A stretch of 64,000 nucleotides of DNA. It comes from CAVZMI01 sp050011775 (GTDB lineage Bacteria; Bacteroidota; Ignavibacteria; UBA10030; CAVZMI01). Positions 53,851 through 61,330 of this stretch are shown one piece after another; positions within the stretch are counted from its first letter, which is position 1; every line of letters starts with the position of its first letter. The notes under the pieces are model-generated. The model ran no database searches. It saw only the letters and a list, made by a program, of their open reading frames with translations, and was not told the origin of the DNA. The translations under genes and the position numbers were made by a program. The stretch is taken from NCBI GenBank assembly GCA_050011775.1, contig JBEKIL010000007.1:62001-126000 (forward strand), read 5' to 3'.

Positions 53851-54024
53851 TTATAGTCCGGTTTTCGCAATGCTTGCTTTCACATCCTCTATATCGAGTC
53901 CTTTCCCCTGAGGTAATCCTTCAACTACATCGATCAGGACTATATCGTGTGCGAGATCATTTTCGGCGAGACGCTGCGCTGTTGCTGCGCCGACGTTACC
54001 GGCGCCAATGACTGTAATTTTCAT
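53851..54024 (-). pseudogene. N-terminal fragment of malate dehydrogenase
   Basis: 57 codons: MKITVIGAGNVGAATAQRLA, then NDLAHDIVLIDVVEGLPQGKGLDI, the NAD-binding start of LDH-like malate dehydrogenases (usual length about 310). It then ends EDVKASIAKTGL and a stop. The catalytic Arg/His half is absent from the downstream sequence in any frame. Terminator and upstream rpmA are intact, so this looks like a deletion remnant still at the end of the ribosomal-protein operon. A free Rossmann peptide is possible but unlikely to be an enzyme. Confidence 0.75.
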
Positions 54025-54098
54025 ATTACGCTCCGAATTTTTGCTATCCCGATCTCAATCCCCTCGAAACGGAACGTTATAAAAAATATTGAAAAAAC

Positions 54099-54350
54099 TT
54101 ATGCGGATACACTGACTGTCTTTTTCGTTTTATTGTGCTGCTTGAACTTCACAACACCATCGACTAACGCAAAAAGTGTGTCGTCACTGCCTATGCCGAC
54201 ATTTACTCCGGGAGCAAATTTTGTACCCCGCTGTCTGACAATAATGCTTCCGGCGGTTACCCGCTGACCGCCAAATGCCTTGACGCCGAGTCGTTGAGCG
54301 TTGCTCTCGCGGCCGTTTCGTGAGCTGCCGGCGCCTTTTTTATGAGCCAT
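54099..54350 (-). CDS. rpmA: 50S ribosomal protein L27
   Basis: 83 residues: AHKKGAGSSRNGRESNAQRL, GVKAFGGQRVTAGSIIVRQRG and TKFAPGVNVGIGSDDTLFAL. The N-terminus starts directly with AHKKG, so no cleavable extension. Follows rplU as in most bacteria. Confidence 0.97.
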   Translation of the reverse strand: MAHKKGAGSSRNGRESNAQRLGVKAFGGQRVTAGSIIVRQRGTKFAPGVNVGIGSDDTLFALVDGVVKFKQHNKTKKTVSVSA

Positions 54351-54397
54351 GACTTCTTCTCCTTACATCTCCCGAGCATATCGCAAATCGGGATTTA

Positions 54398-54706
54398 CTA
54401 TCCGATATTTGTTATTTCAATTTCTGTGTACTGCTGACGATGACCCCGTTTTACCCGGTAACCTTTTCGCCGTTTCTTTTTGAAAACGATGACTTTATCG
54501 TCTTTCACATGGCCTAGAACGGTCGCTTCGACCTTCACACCATCAACAATCGGCGCACCGACTTTAATATTATTCTCGTCAGCCAACAGTAACACCTTAT
54601 CGAATTCCACTTTTGTCCCTGCTTCACCTTCAAGTTTCGGAACGAAGCATTTACTCGACGGGGTTACTTTGTACTGGTGTCCTGCTATCTCTACAACGGC
54701 GTACAT
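54398..54706 (-). CDS. rplU: 50S ribosomal protein L21
   Basis: 102 residues: MYAVVEIAGHQYKVTPSSK, VEFDKVLLLADENNIKVGAP and KKRRKGYRVKRGHRQQYTEI. Ribosome site AGGAGG lies just upstream of the start. First gene of the rplU-rpmA(-mdh fragment) transcript. Confidence 0.97.
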   Translation of the reverse strand: MYAVVEIAGHQYKVTPSSKCFVPKLEGEAGTKVEFDKVLLLADENNIKVGAPIVDGVKVEATVLGHVKDDKVIVFKKKRRKGYRVKRGHRQQYTEIEITNIG

Positions 54707-55029
54707 CCTGAATTCCTCCTAAGTAGGCGTGGTATCTATAATTAAAAGTCTACAAATTTACGGAAAAAGGGCGATAAAGTCAATCTTTTTGCTACTCATT
54801 TTGAATAATGCTTGTTCATTCCGAAAAGCACTACTTGTAAGAACAATAAAGCGTTAGCCTATCGTTCCCCGTCAAACCAGAACAGTCAACCCGTCTCATC
54901 CTGTATCATCTGAATATAAGCACCCTACATTATTTGCCACAGAGTATATGCACTTATTTTTCTCGGAACGGCCGAGTATATGGTTTGCATTTTCTTTCAC
55001 GATCCTTTTTCGTACCTTTGAGCAGCATC
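54707..55029. other. Intergenic region upstream of rplU, ending in ybaK-like upstream sequence
   Basis: About 320 bases. The part next to rplU should hold its promoter; I cannot define it. A small hairpin CTCGG/CCGAG is near 54962-54976. From 54988 the sequence matches the region upstream of the ybaK-like gene at 56864 with about ten differences in 80 bases. Confidence 0.5.
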
Positions 55030-55068
55030 ATGAAAACCCGTGCCGCTCAAATACTCGACTTACTTTAA
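54988..55068 (+). pseudogene. Duplicated 5' end of the ybaK-like gene (remnant)
   Basis: Matches 56864-56944 closely, including the ATG (55030) and the codons for MKTRAAQILD. It then reads LL and stops at 55066-55068. The copy is diverged by roughly one base in eight, so it is not a fresh duplication. It marks the left border of the second cassette cluster, whose right border is the intact gene. Confidence 0.75.
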
Positions 55069-55129
55069 CCGTAGACCGGCGGGCGTTCACAGTCCGGTAG
55101 ACGATCTTTGAAATCATTTATGCGGTCGT

Positions 55130-55206
55130 GTTATGCCGAGGGCATGTTATATGGACAAAAGCAATCACCTCGCATCTTATGCGGATCAATCTAATTATAG
55201 TTCGAT
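55130..55206 (+). repeat. ORF-less hairpin module upstream of cassette gene 5 (copy 2)
   Basis: From core GTTATGC (55130-55136) to core GTTCGAT (55200-55206). Contains GGCATGTTATATGG, the hairpin CGCAT CTT ATGCG (55171-55183) and TCAATCTAATTATAG. Confidence 0.65.
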
Positions 55207-55738
55207 GTCACAAATAGGGAGGTAAAATGGGAGCAACCGGTTGGGATTATTTTACACCATATCAAGAAAACATTGAAAAAGCATTGCAAGAGTTGCAACA
55301 AAAAGTTTTAGAAAGTGGTAAGTATGGGCCTGCCAGCCAATTCACTCCGGAACTCTTGAAACAATTCCCGCAGTTAAAAGCATCTGCTGACATGTTAAAA
55401 ACACTCGATGAACAGGTGCTAAGAGAATTCGGCCCAATAAAATCCATTGATGATTTGCGGGAAGCATTTGCCGAAGCAGGGACTCACACCATTATAGATA
55501 TTGAAAGGATTAGCACGGAACCGAATATTGGCATAGCCTATCCTGTACCCAGGGATATTATTCAAAAGATCTATGGTACAATTAAACCTTCCCACGGGGA
55601 TGTTGAATCAAAACATGGATGTCTATCGGAAACTTTGAATATTAAACGGTTTCAGGCAGTGTATTTGATTGTTTATGAAAACGATATTCCAAAAGAAATA
55701 TATTTTGAAGGGTGTTCGGGTGACTAAAAACATCGAAC
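55200..55738 (+). mobile_element. Integron-type gene cassette 5
   Basis: Begins GTTCGATGT (55200-55208) and its inverse core region ACATCGAAC (55730-55738) is the exact complement. Followed by a folded attC to 55807. Contains one gene. Confidence 0.75.
55227..55727 (+). CDS. Cassette protein of unknown function (MGATGWDYFTPYQ start)
   Basis: 166 residues with GGGAGG ribosome site. Starts MGATGWDYFTPYQENIEKAL; this kind of opening (MGAxGWxYxxPYQ) recurs in uncharacterised bacterial proteins, as far as I recall. Helical N-terminal half and a beta-rich C-terminus (FQAVYLIVYENDIPKEIYFEG). No signal peptide. Stop lies three bases before the inverse core region. Confidence 0.6.
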   Translation: MGATGWDYFTPYQENIEKALQELQQKVLESGKYGPASQFTPELLKQFPQLKASADMLKTLDEQVLREFGPIKSIDDLREAFAEAGTHTIIDIERISTEPNIGIAYPVPRDIIQKIYGTIKPSHGDVESKHGCLSETLNIKRFQAVYLIVYENDIPKEIYFEGCSGD

Positions 55739-55807
55739 GTGACATTCCAGCCGACATTGCGGGTGCACAAACCGCACCCACAACGCGGCTGAATTCTTTC
55801 GTTAGGC
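55731..55807 (+). mobile_element. attC recombination site
   Basis: Inverse core ATCGAAC (55732-55738). Arm ATTCCAGCCG (55744-55753) pairs with CGGCTGAAT (55786-55794), leaving one unpaired C as extrahelical base. Inner hairpin GGGTGC/GCACCC with a seven-base loop (55761-55779). Core GTTAGGC (55801-55807). Size and layout are those of integron attC sites. Confidence 0.8.
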
Positions 55808-55874
55808 GGCGTGTTAAATGGTCATAAAACAAGAACACTGTATCTTATGCAGATCAGTCTAATTATTGTTATCA
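55801..55874 (+). repeat. ORF-less hairpin module upstream of cassette gene 6 (copy 3)
   Basis: From core GTTAGGC to GTTATCA (55868-55874). Contains GGCGTGTTAAATGG and the hairpin CTGTAT CTT ATGCAG (55838-55852); compared with copies 1 and 2 the stem changed on both sides. Ends CAGTCTAATTATTG. Confidence 0.65.
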
Positions 55875-56576
55875 CATTGAAAGGAGACACATAAAAATGA
55901 AGAAATTGTTTTTCTATGCCCTTTTATCGGGATCAATTGTAGTATTGATGACCTTATTACTCCCACTTCAGGTCCAGTCTTTTTCTGCCGGAAATTTTAG
56001 CTCATTACAGCAAGAGAAGCTGAAGGAGATCGCACGGATGATCTGGGATAAAAAACCGGAGGCCCAAATCCTTAAAGTTTGGGAAACCTTTGTGGAAAAA
56101 GAAAAAAGAAGCAAACCCGACTTTCAGGATGCTATCAAAATAATTTTTACGGAAGAAAAAGCCATTGCCGATAAAAACGTCAAAATAGCTCAAGAAAAAA
56201 TCCGACAGGCACAGATCTTAAAGTCAGAAGTTGACCGCGAAGTGGGAAGCATACGTAATCTCCGGTTACAATATGAGAGGTCAAAGAGTTTCCAGCCTGT
56301 CAAACGTAAGAAACTTGAATTCAGCAAAGAGAATCCACCAAAAGCGATTATCAAAGAGGCCGGGTATATCTCAAACATAAATGAACTCAGTGAATATGAA
56401 GACTATTTGCAATGGGCGGGCAAGGAAGCAAACCTCCAAGGTACCGGAGGGGTAGCACTCCTGGAATACGCCAAAGATGCAATTCAGACAGCCACTTCAA
56501 ATATTTCGGGAGTTGGGACTCAAGCGCAACAAATGAAAAAAATTGTTGAACGAAAAATGAGTTCACAGTAGATAAC
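55868..56576 (+). mobile_element. Integron-type gene cassette 6
   Basis: Starts GTTATC (55868) and ends GATAAC (56571-56576), a six-base match, shorter than for the other cassettes. The stop codon TAG overlaps the inverse core. Followed by a strong attC hairpin. Confidence 0.6.
55897..56571 (+). CDS. Cassette protein, exported helical, unknown
   Basis: 224 residues with AAAGGAGA ribosome site. N-terminal hydrophobic segment (YALLSGSIVVLMTLLLPLQVQ) as signal or anchor. The rest is Lys/Glu-rich helix, coiled-coil-like (NVKIAQEKIRQAQILKSEVD), with a Pro-containing middle. No family recognised. Confidence 0.6.
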   Translation: MKKLFFYALLSGSIVVLMTLLLPLQVQSFSAGNFSSLQQEKLKEIARMIWDKKPEAQILKVWETFVEKEKRSKPDFQDAIKIIFTEEKAIADKNVKIAQEKIRQAQILKSEVDREVGSIRNLRLQYERSKSFQPVKRKKLEFSKENPPKAIIKEAGYISNINELSEYEDYLQWAGKEANLQGTGGVALLEYAKDAIQTATSNISGVGTQAQQMKKIVERKMSSQ

Positions 56577-56663
56577 AAATCGTTGGAGCGGAAGTCCGCT
56601 TCACTCCGTCGCACCTTCAGCGCTCCTGCATTACGCGGACTCCGCTCAACTCCGCCGTTATAC
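56571..56663 (+). mobile_element. attC recombination site with two extrahelical bases
   Basis: Inverse core GATAAC (56571-56576). Left arm GTTGGAGCGGAAGTCCGC (56582-56599) pairs with GCGGACTCCGCTCAAC (56635-56650) in full, except one G and one A that bulge from the left arm. Core GTTATAC (56657-56663). The 93-base length and the extrahelical pair are the recognition features of attC. Confidence 0.85.
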
Positions 56664-56664
56664 C

Positions 56665-56723
56665 GCTCGTTTCAACAACGTAAGACCAGGTAATGCTGGC
56701 GATGGTCTACATCTCTAACGAGC
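56665..56723. other. Imperfect inverted repeat after the last attC
   Basis: GCTCGTT (56665-56671) pairs with AACGAGC (56717-56723), and AGACC (56683-56687) with GGTCT (56704-56708). TCTAACG near the end resembles an inverse core. May be a decayed further attC. The remaining stretch to 56863 shows no gene. Confidence 0.4.
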
Positions 56724-56907
56724 AATTAAAACTTAGCAGAAGAGACGCAAGATAGTACTCACTCCGATTCTCCCTGCTGCTGATCATGAAACAAATGATT
56801 TCGTTTTTCGCGCCTTGATGAAAGAAAAACAGCCAAATAAGCGGGCAGGTCGGGCATGAGAGCGGCATTTCCTTTCATAATCCTTTTTCGTACCTTTGAA
56901 CAGTATC

Positions 56908-57366
56908 ATGAAAACACGCGCCGCTCAAATACTCGACTCGCTTTCGATCCATTACGATATTAAAGAATTTAAAGAAGAACTTCTTACGGCAGAAGAAGCA
57001 GCCGAAAAGCTTCAAATACCGCTGGCTCAGGTTTTTAAAACGCTCGTCGTGCGAGGCGATCGTACCGGCATAATGGAAGTGTGTGTTCCAGGAACACATG
57101 AGTTAAATCTGAAAATACTTGCGCGTATAACAGGCGACAAGAAAGTGGAACTTGTCGATGTGGACGATGTGTTTAGACTAACAGGCTATCTCCGCGGCGG
57201 CTGCTCACCCCTCGGTGGGAAAAAGAAATATCCGGTGTATATCGATCAAAGCGCTCTGCTCCACTCATTCATAAGCATCAGCGCAGGGATGAGGGGAATA
57301 CAAGTTCTGCTCGATCCAAACGATCTGATAAAAGCTGCCGGAGCAACAATGTGTGAATTGACGTAA
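56908..57366 (+). CDS. ybaK: YbaK/ProRS-associated-domain protein (Cys-tRNA(Pro) deacylase-like)
   Basis: 152 residues from ATG 56908; a TTG at 56896 would add four. YbaK family: KEELLTAEEAAEKLQIPLAQVFKTLVVRGD, VCVPGTHELNLKILA and GYLRGGCSPLGGKKKYPVYID. Hydrolyses Cys mischarged on tRNA(Pro). Its first ~35 bases and upstream region are duplicated at 54988-55068, bordering the cassette cluster. Confidence 0.9.
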   Translation: MKTRAAQILDSLSIHYDIKEFKEELLTAEEAAEKLQIPLAQVFKTLVVRGDRTGIMEVCVPGTHELNLKILARITGDKKVELVDVDDVFRLTGYLRGGCSPLGGKKKYPVYIDQSALLHSFISISAGMRGIQVLLDPNDLIKAAGATMCELT

Positions 57367-57376
57367 ACTATCGACG

Positions 57377-59344
57377 ATGAAATATATGCGACGATTCTTT
57401 TTTTTGCTGTCCGTAATCCTGACTTCACAACTCTGTGCACAGGACCCCGTTCGCTGGTCTGGTTCTGTGAAAGAGAAACAAGTGTCCGCCGGTTCGACCG
57501 TTATGGTCATGGTTTACGCGCGAATTGGTAATACATGGCATATCTACTCGCTTACACAGCCCGAGGGAGGACCGATTCCGACATCGATCAGCGTGAGTGA
57601 AGGATCGTTCTTTTCACCAGCCGGCAAGCCGAAACAACCCGACCCGACAATTTCGTTTGACGAATCTTTTGGAATAAATACGGAATATTTTTCCGGCGAT
57701 GTAATTTTCGTAGTGCCCGTCAGGATCGCAGCTAATACACCACTTGGGAATCAGAAAATTATTCTCAAAGCGCGGTACATGGTATGCAATAATACCGTCT
57801 GCCTGCCGCCGGTGACGAAAATAATCGAAGTTCCCGTTACAGTCATAAAAGCAAAATATTCGTCAAAGGAATCAATGACAGGTGCGGTTGCATCTCAGCT
57901 ACCGGAACTCCGGCAGTCGAACGGCACACCCGATTCATCGAGATTTATCCCGGACGCCGTCCAACCCAAAATATACAGCATCGATCCGGCAGATATCGTC
58001 GCTCAGGCGAAGGCAAAAGGTTTGTGGAATTATATTACGCTCGCGATGTCGCTCGGAGCATTATCGCTTCTTACACCGTGCGTTTTCCCGATGATTCCAA
58101 TTACGGTTTCGTACTTTACAAAACGCAGGGAGGGGAAACGGAATAAGGGAATTGCCGATGCGCTTGTCTACAGCCTGGGCATCATTTTTACATTCACGGC
58201 GCTGGGCTTTGCTCTTGCATTGACAATCGGTGCATCGGGCTTGAATCAATTTGCCGCGAATCCGTGGGTGAATCTGGCAATTGCGGGTATATTCATTGCA
58301 TTTGCCGTCAATCTTTTCGGTGCCTTCGAAATAATTCTGCCGTCATCTCTGTTGACAAAACTTTCTAAATACTCGAACACTAACAGCATGGCCGGTGTAT
58401 TATTGATGGGGCTGACATTTACCATTACCTCCTTCACCTGCACGGTACCGTTTGTGGGAACGGTGATGGTAACTGCTGCACAGGGAGAGTGGATGTGGCC
58501 GATTATCGGTATGCTTGCATTTTCAGTTACATTCGCACTACCCTTTTTCCTGCTCGCATTATTCCCGTCCTTTCTCGTCCGCCTGCCAAAGAGCGGAGGA
58601 TGGTTGAATGCAGTGAAGGTCGTCATGGGATTTCTCGAGCTGGCGGCTGCTCTGAAATTTCTCAGCAACGTCGATCTCGTTTTGCAGCTGGGCGTCTTGA
58701 ACCGTGAAGTGTTTCTCTCCTTATGGATTGCTATTGCCATAATGACGGTGCTCTACCTCATGGGACGTTTCTCTTTCTCACATGATGCACCGGTGGAGAA
58801 AATAGGGGTTGTCAGAATGCTGTGGTCGGTTTTCTTCCTTGCAGCGGTATTTTTCCTTTTCACAGGACTCATCGGCGCACCGCTGGGCGAGCTCGATGCG
58901 TTCCTTCCACCGCGGAGCTATAGTAATATTGCGGGGTGGATCGGGAAACTAAATGGATCCGGAACTGTAGTCGAGGAAGAGCAATGGATTTCGAATTATC
59001 AGGATGGACTGAAAAGAGCGAAAACAGAAGGTAAAAACATCTTTGTAGATTTCACAGGCTTTGCCTGCACGAATTGCCGGTGGATGGAGGCAAATATATT
59101 TCCGCGCGATGACGTAAAAGCACAGATGAAGAAATTTATTCTTGTGCGTCTCTATACCGACGGTAACGGGAGCGAATATGATAGGAACCGGTTATTCGAG
59201 CAAAACCGGTTCGGAACGATCGCTCTTCCATTCTATGTAATCCTCTCGCCCGATGATCGGGAGGTTGCACGATTTCCCGGACTAACCCGCAATCCGGAAG
59301 AGTTTGTGCAGTTTCTCAAACAGGGCGCGGCGGTTCGAAAATGA
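57377..59344 (+). CDS. dsbD: Thiol:disulfide interchange protein DsbD
   Basis: 655 residues: signal peptide, N-terminal alpha-like domain (to about 190), eight-helix membrane domain with the redox cysteines in SLLTPCVFPMIPITVSYF and SFTCTVPFVGT, and a C-terminal thioredoxin domain with CxxC in FACTNCRWME. Carries electrons from cytoplasmic thioredoxin to periplasmic partners. The first domain's CxxC is replaced by C-x4-C (VCNNTVC), as in many DsbDs of this group. Starts ten bases after ybaK. Confidence 0.93.
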   Translation: MKYMRRFFFLLSVILTSQLCAQDPVRWSGSVKEKQVSAGSTVMVMVYARIGNTWHIYSLTQPEGGPIPTSISVSEGSFFSPAGKPKQPDPTISFDESFGINTEYFSGDVIFVVPVRIAANTPLGNQKIILKARYMVCNNTVCLPPVTKIIEVPVTVIKAKYSSKESMTGAVASQLPELRQSNGTPDSSRFIPDAVQPKIYSIDPADIVAQAKAKGLWNYITLAMSLGALSLLTPCVFPMIPITVSYFTKRREGKRNKGIADALVYSLGIIFTFTALGFALALTIGASGLNQFAANPWVNLAIAGIFIAFAVNLFGAFEIILPSSLLTKLSKYSNTNSMAGVLLMGLTFTITSFTCTVPFVGTVMVTAAQGEWMWPIIGMLAFSVTFALPFFLLALFPSFLVRLPKSGGWLNAVKVVMGFLELAAALKFLSNVDLVLQLGVLNREVFLSLWIAIAIMTVLYLMGRFSFSHDAPVEKIGVVRMLWSVFFLAAVFFLFTGLIGAPLGELDAFLPPRSYSNIAGWIGKLNGSGTVVEEEQWISNYQDGLKRAKTEGKNIFVDFTGFACTNCRWMEANIFPRDDVKAQMKKFILVRLYTDGNGSEYDRNRLFEQNRFGTIALPFYVILSPDDREVARFPGLTRNPEEFVQFLKQGAAVRK

Positions 59345-59367
59345 TTTTGCCATCAATGTTATAAAAA

Positions 59368-59407
59368 GAAAGCCCCTCATCCTTCAATGGATTTGGGGCT
59401 TTTTATT
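59368..59407. terminator. Bidirectional terminator between dsbD and queE
   Basis: AGCCCC (59371-59376) and GGGGCT (59395-59400) with a part-paired interior. TTTTTA follows on the plus strand and TTTCTTTTT on the minus strand. Serves dsbD and the convergent queE operon. Confidence 0.8.
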
Positions 59408-59449
59408 TTGTATTGACCGTTGCACTCGTTTTGCAGGCGAAATTGCCGT

Positions 59450-60136
59450 CTATGCGCCGGTTGCTTTATCCCAGATCATGAGCTGAAGACGTGGTGAGAA
59501 ATTGAATTGATATTCCTTGCACAACTCTACGATTCGTGTCGATTTTTCGATGAATTCACTGCGTCTCGCACACTGAGGCATCAGGAATACCCTCTGGCGT
59601 GCGATCGCGAATGGTGTGATAAATTCACGGAGTATTTCTTCGACATCTTCGCGGGATTCTACAACAAATTTGAATATACATTTATTGTTATGGCCGAAAT
59701 ATTCGAGAGTATCCTGAACAAACCGGCGTTCCCGCGGGATGCCGCTGTTGACCGTCTTTGGGGAGATGTTATACAATGAAATACACTGCTCAAGTTCCGG
59801 GGTTGGTGTAATCGTCGCATTTGTCTCCACTTCGATAAATGTATCTTTTGGAAGCAGGGTAAGAAATTGTGCCAGCGCTTTTTGTTGAAGAAGAGGTTCA
59901 CCACCTGTCAGAACAAGGTGTGAACCATTGCCCAGCAAATCGATCCAGCCGTTATATTCCCAGAAGTTTAAGATGTCTTTATTGCTCCATGGTTTTCCCT
60001 GTCGCCATATCTCGATTGTATCGCACGGCCACATGCACAGAAGATTGCATCCGGATAGGCGGAGAAAAACCGCGGGCGTTCCCGCTGTTTTTCCCTCTCC
60101 CTGTATTGAATAGAATTGTTCGCTGATATTAAGCAT
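59450..60136 (-). CDS. queE: 7-carboxy-7-deazaguanine synthase QueE
   Basis: About 228 residues from ATG 60136, overlapping the DUF1634 stop (TAATG); the reading from 60271 lies in that gene. Starts ISEQFYSIQGEGKTAGTPAVF, with VLTGGEPLLQ and EVETNAT as in QueE. The cluster-binding motif reads CNLLCMWPCDTIEIW, that is Cys-x3-Cys-x3-Cys instead of Cys-x3-Cys-x2-Cys. Makes the deazaguanine ring for queuosine. Last gene of the minus-strand operon. Confidence 0.85.
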   Translation of the reverse strand: MLNISEQFYSIQGEGKTAGTPAVFLRLSGCNLLCMWPCDTIEIWRQGKPWSNKDILNFWEYNGWIDLLGNGSHLVLTGGEPLLQQKALAQFLTLLPKDTFIEVETNATITPTPELEQCISLYNISPKTVNSGIPRERRFVQDTLEYFGHNNKCIFKFVVESREDVEEILREFITPFAIARQRVFLMPQCARRSEFIEKSTRIVELCKEYQFNFSPRLQLMIWDKATGA

Positions 60137-60507
60137 TATGACTTCGTTGAAGCAATTATCATGCTGACAATGATAATCAGTAAGACGAGACCTGAAATCC
60201 AGACAAATCTCCAATCCTTTTCCAGACTGAAGCTCGCCACTGCGACCAGGACACGTAGAACCGGTGTGCAAAGGAGAATAAGGATTCCGGTATAAAAAAG
60301 AAAATATGGATGCATGAGGACGACGTGCAGCGGTTGCGTATTGATAAAATGCCAGAGTGTCGCCGGCGAACTGTCGGGCGGCAGGGGAATTGACGATGAA
60401 GTCAGTGCATATGCAATGAATCCGGCCAGCATGAAAAATGCGCTGAGGAGGACGCCGTATCGTAAAGTCCGGCTGACTATTTTTTCCAACGTAGTATCAG
60501 TAATCAT
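60136..60507 (-). CDS. DUF1634 family membrane protein
   Basis: About 123 residues from ATG 60507 with three membrane segments: YGVLLSAFFMLAGFIAYAL, VLMHPYFLFYTGILILLCTPVLRVLVAVASF and VWISGLVLLIIIVSMII. DUF1634 genes are routinely found directly after TauE/SafE permeases, as here (stop and start separated by a base), and may form a complex with it. Confidence 0.85.
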   Translation of the reverse strand: MITDTTLEKIVSRTLRYGVLLSAFFMLAGFIAYALTSSSIPLPPDSSPATLWHFINTQPLHVVLMHPYFLFYTGILILLCTPVLRVLVAVASFSLEKDWRFVWISGLVLLIIIVSMIIASTKS

Positions 60508-60508
60508 A

Positions 60509-61330
60509 TTAAAAGAACATTCGCAGTGCGATAAGAAGCATGACAAGAGCGAAAAGGCCCGTGATGACCTTGTTGGTAATCCGATATCCTATGCGCGTTC
60601 CAAGAAGCGAACCGATCAGCACACCTATGACGGCGGCGCTGGTCACTAACGGTTCGATATGGCCGTGAGCGTAATATATAAATGCGCTGGCCACTGCAGT
60701 AACGCCGATCATGAAATTACTCGTTGCAGTTGCGGCTTTCATCGGAACGCCGCAAAACAGGTTCATCGCCGGCACTTTAATGACTCCGCCGCCGACTCCG
60801 AGAAGGCCGGAGATATTGCCGGCAATGAATGAAATTCCCATCCCCATCGGAATTCTCCTAACGGAATATTCCACAATTTTTCCCGTAGCACCATCCAGAT
60901 ATTTTCCGTTTAGCCGGGCTCCGGGAACGAGCTCCGTCTGTCGCTCGCCGCGCTTTCGAGACCGGTGCAGCATGATAAATCCCATGATCATGATAATCAC
61001 TGCAAAGAATTTTTTTAGAAGAAGACCGCTGATCATATTCGCAGTGATTCCACCCAGGATGGCCCCTATTGTCGTGGTGATTTCCAATATCATCCCGAGG
61101 CGGATATTCGTCTGCCGGCGTTCGACGTAGACCGATGCGGCGGCGCTCGATGTTGCAATAATGGCTACAAGGCTTGTTGCGATTGCTGTATGCATCGGGA
61201 TGTGAAACAGTATTACGAGGAACGGGATAAGAAACAAACCTCCGCCGATCCCGAAGAGCGCTCCCAATATCCCTGTGACGAAGCCTCCAGCAATGATAAT
61301 GAGAAATGATTCAAGCGACATCGAACTCAT
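60509..61330 (-). CDS. TauE/SafE family sulfite/anion exporter-like permease
   Basis: About 273 residues from ATG 61330, overlapping the Lon-like stop by four bases (ATGA). Eight or so membrane helices in two halves, each beginning GILGALFGIGGGLFLIPFL and SGLLGVGGGVIKVPAMNLF, the duplicated GxGGG signature of the family. Moves sulfur-containing anions or related compounds; the substrate is unknown. Confidence 0.9.
   Translation of the reverse strand: MSSMSLESFLIIIAGGFVTGILGALFGIGGGLFLIPFLVILFHIPMHTAIATSLVAIIATSSAAASVYVERRQTNIRLGMILEITTTIGAILGGITANMISGLLLKKFFAVIIMIMGFIMLHRSRKRGERQTELVPGARLNGKYLDGATGKIVEYSVRRIPMGMGISFIAGNISGLLGVGGGVIKVPAMNLFCGVPMKAATATSNFMIGVTAVASAFIYYAHGHIEPLVTSAAVIGVLIGSLLGTRIGYRITNKVITGLFALVMLLIALRMFF

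Noticed and set aside
48661..56900. Insertion sequence or prophage as explanation for the accessory region
   Set aside because: No transposase, phage or plasmid gene is present, and terminal repeats belong to each single-gene unit rather than to the whole; integron-type cassettes explain more of the pattern.
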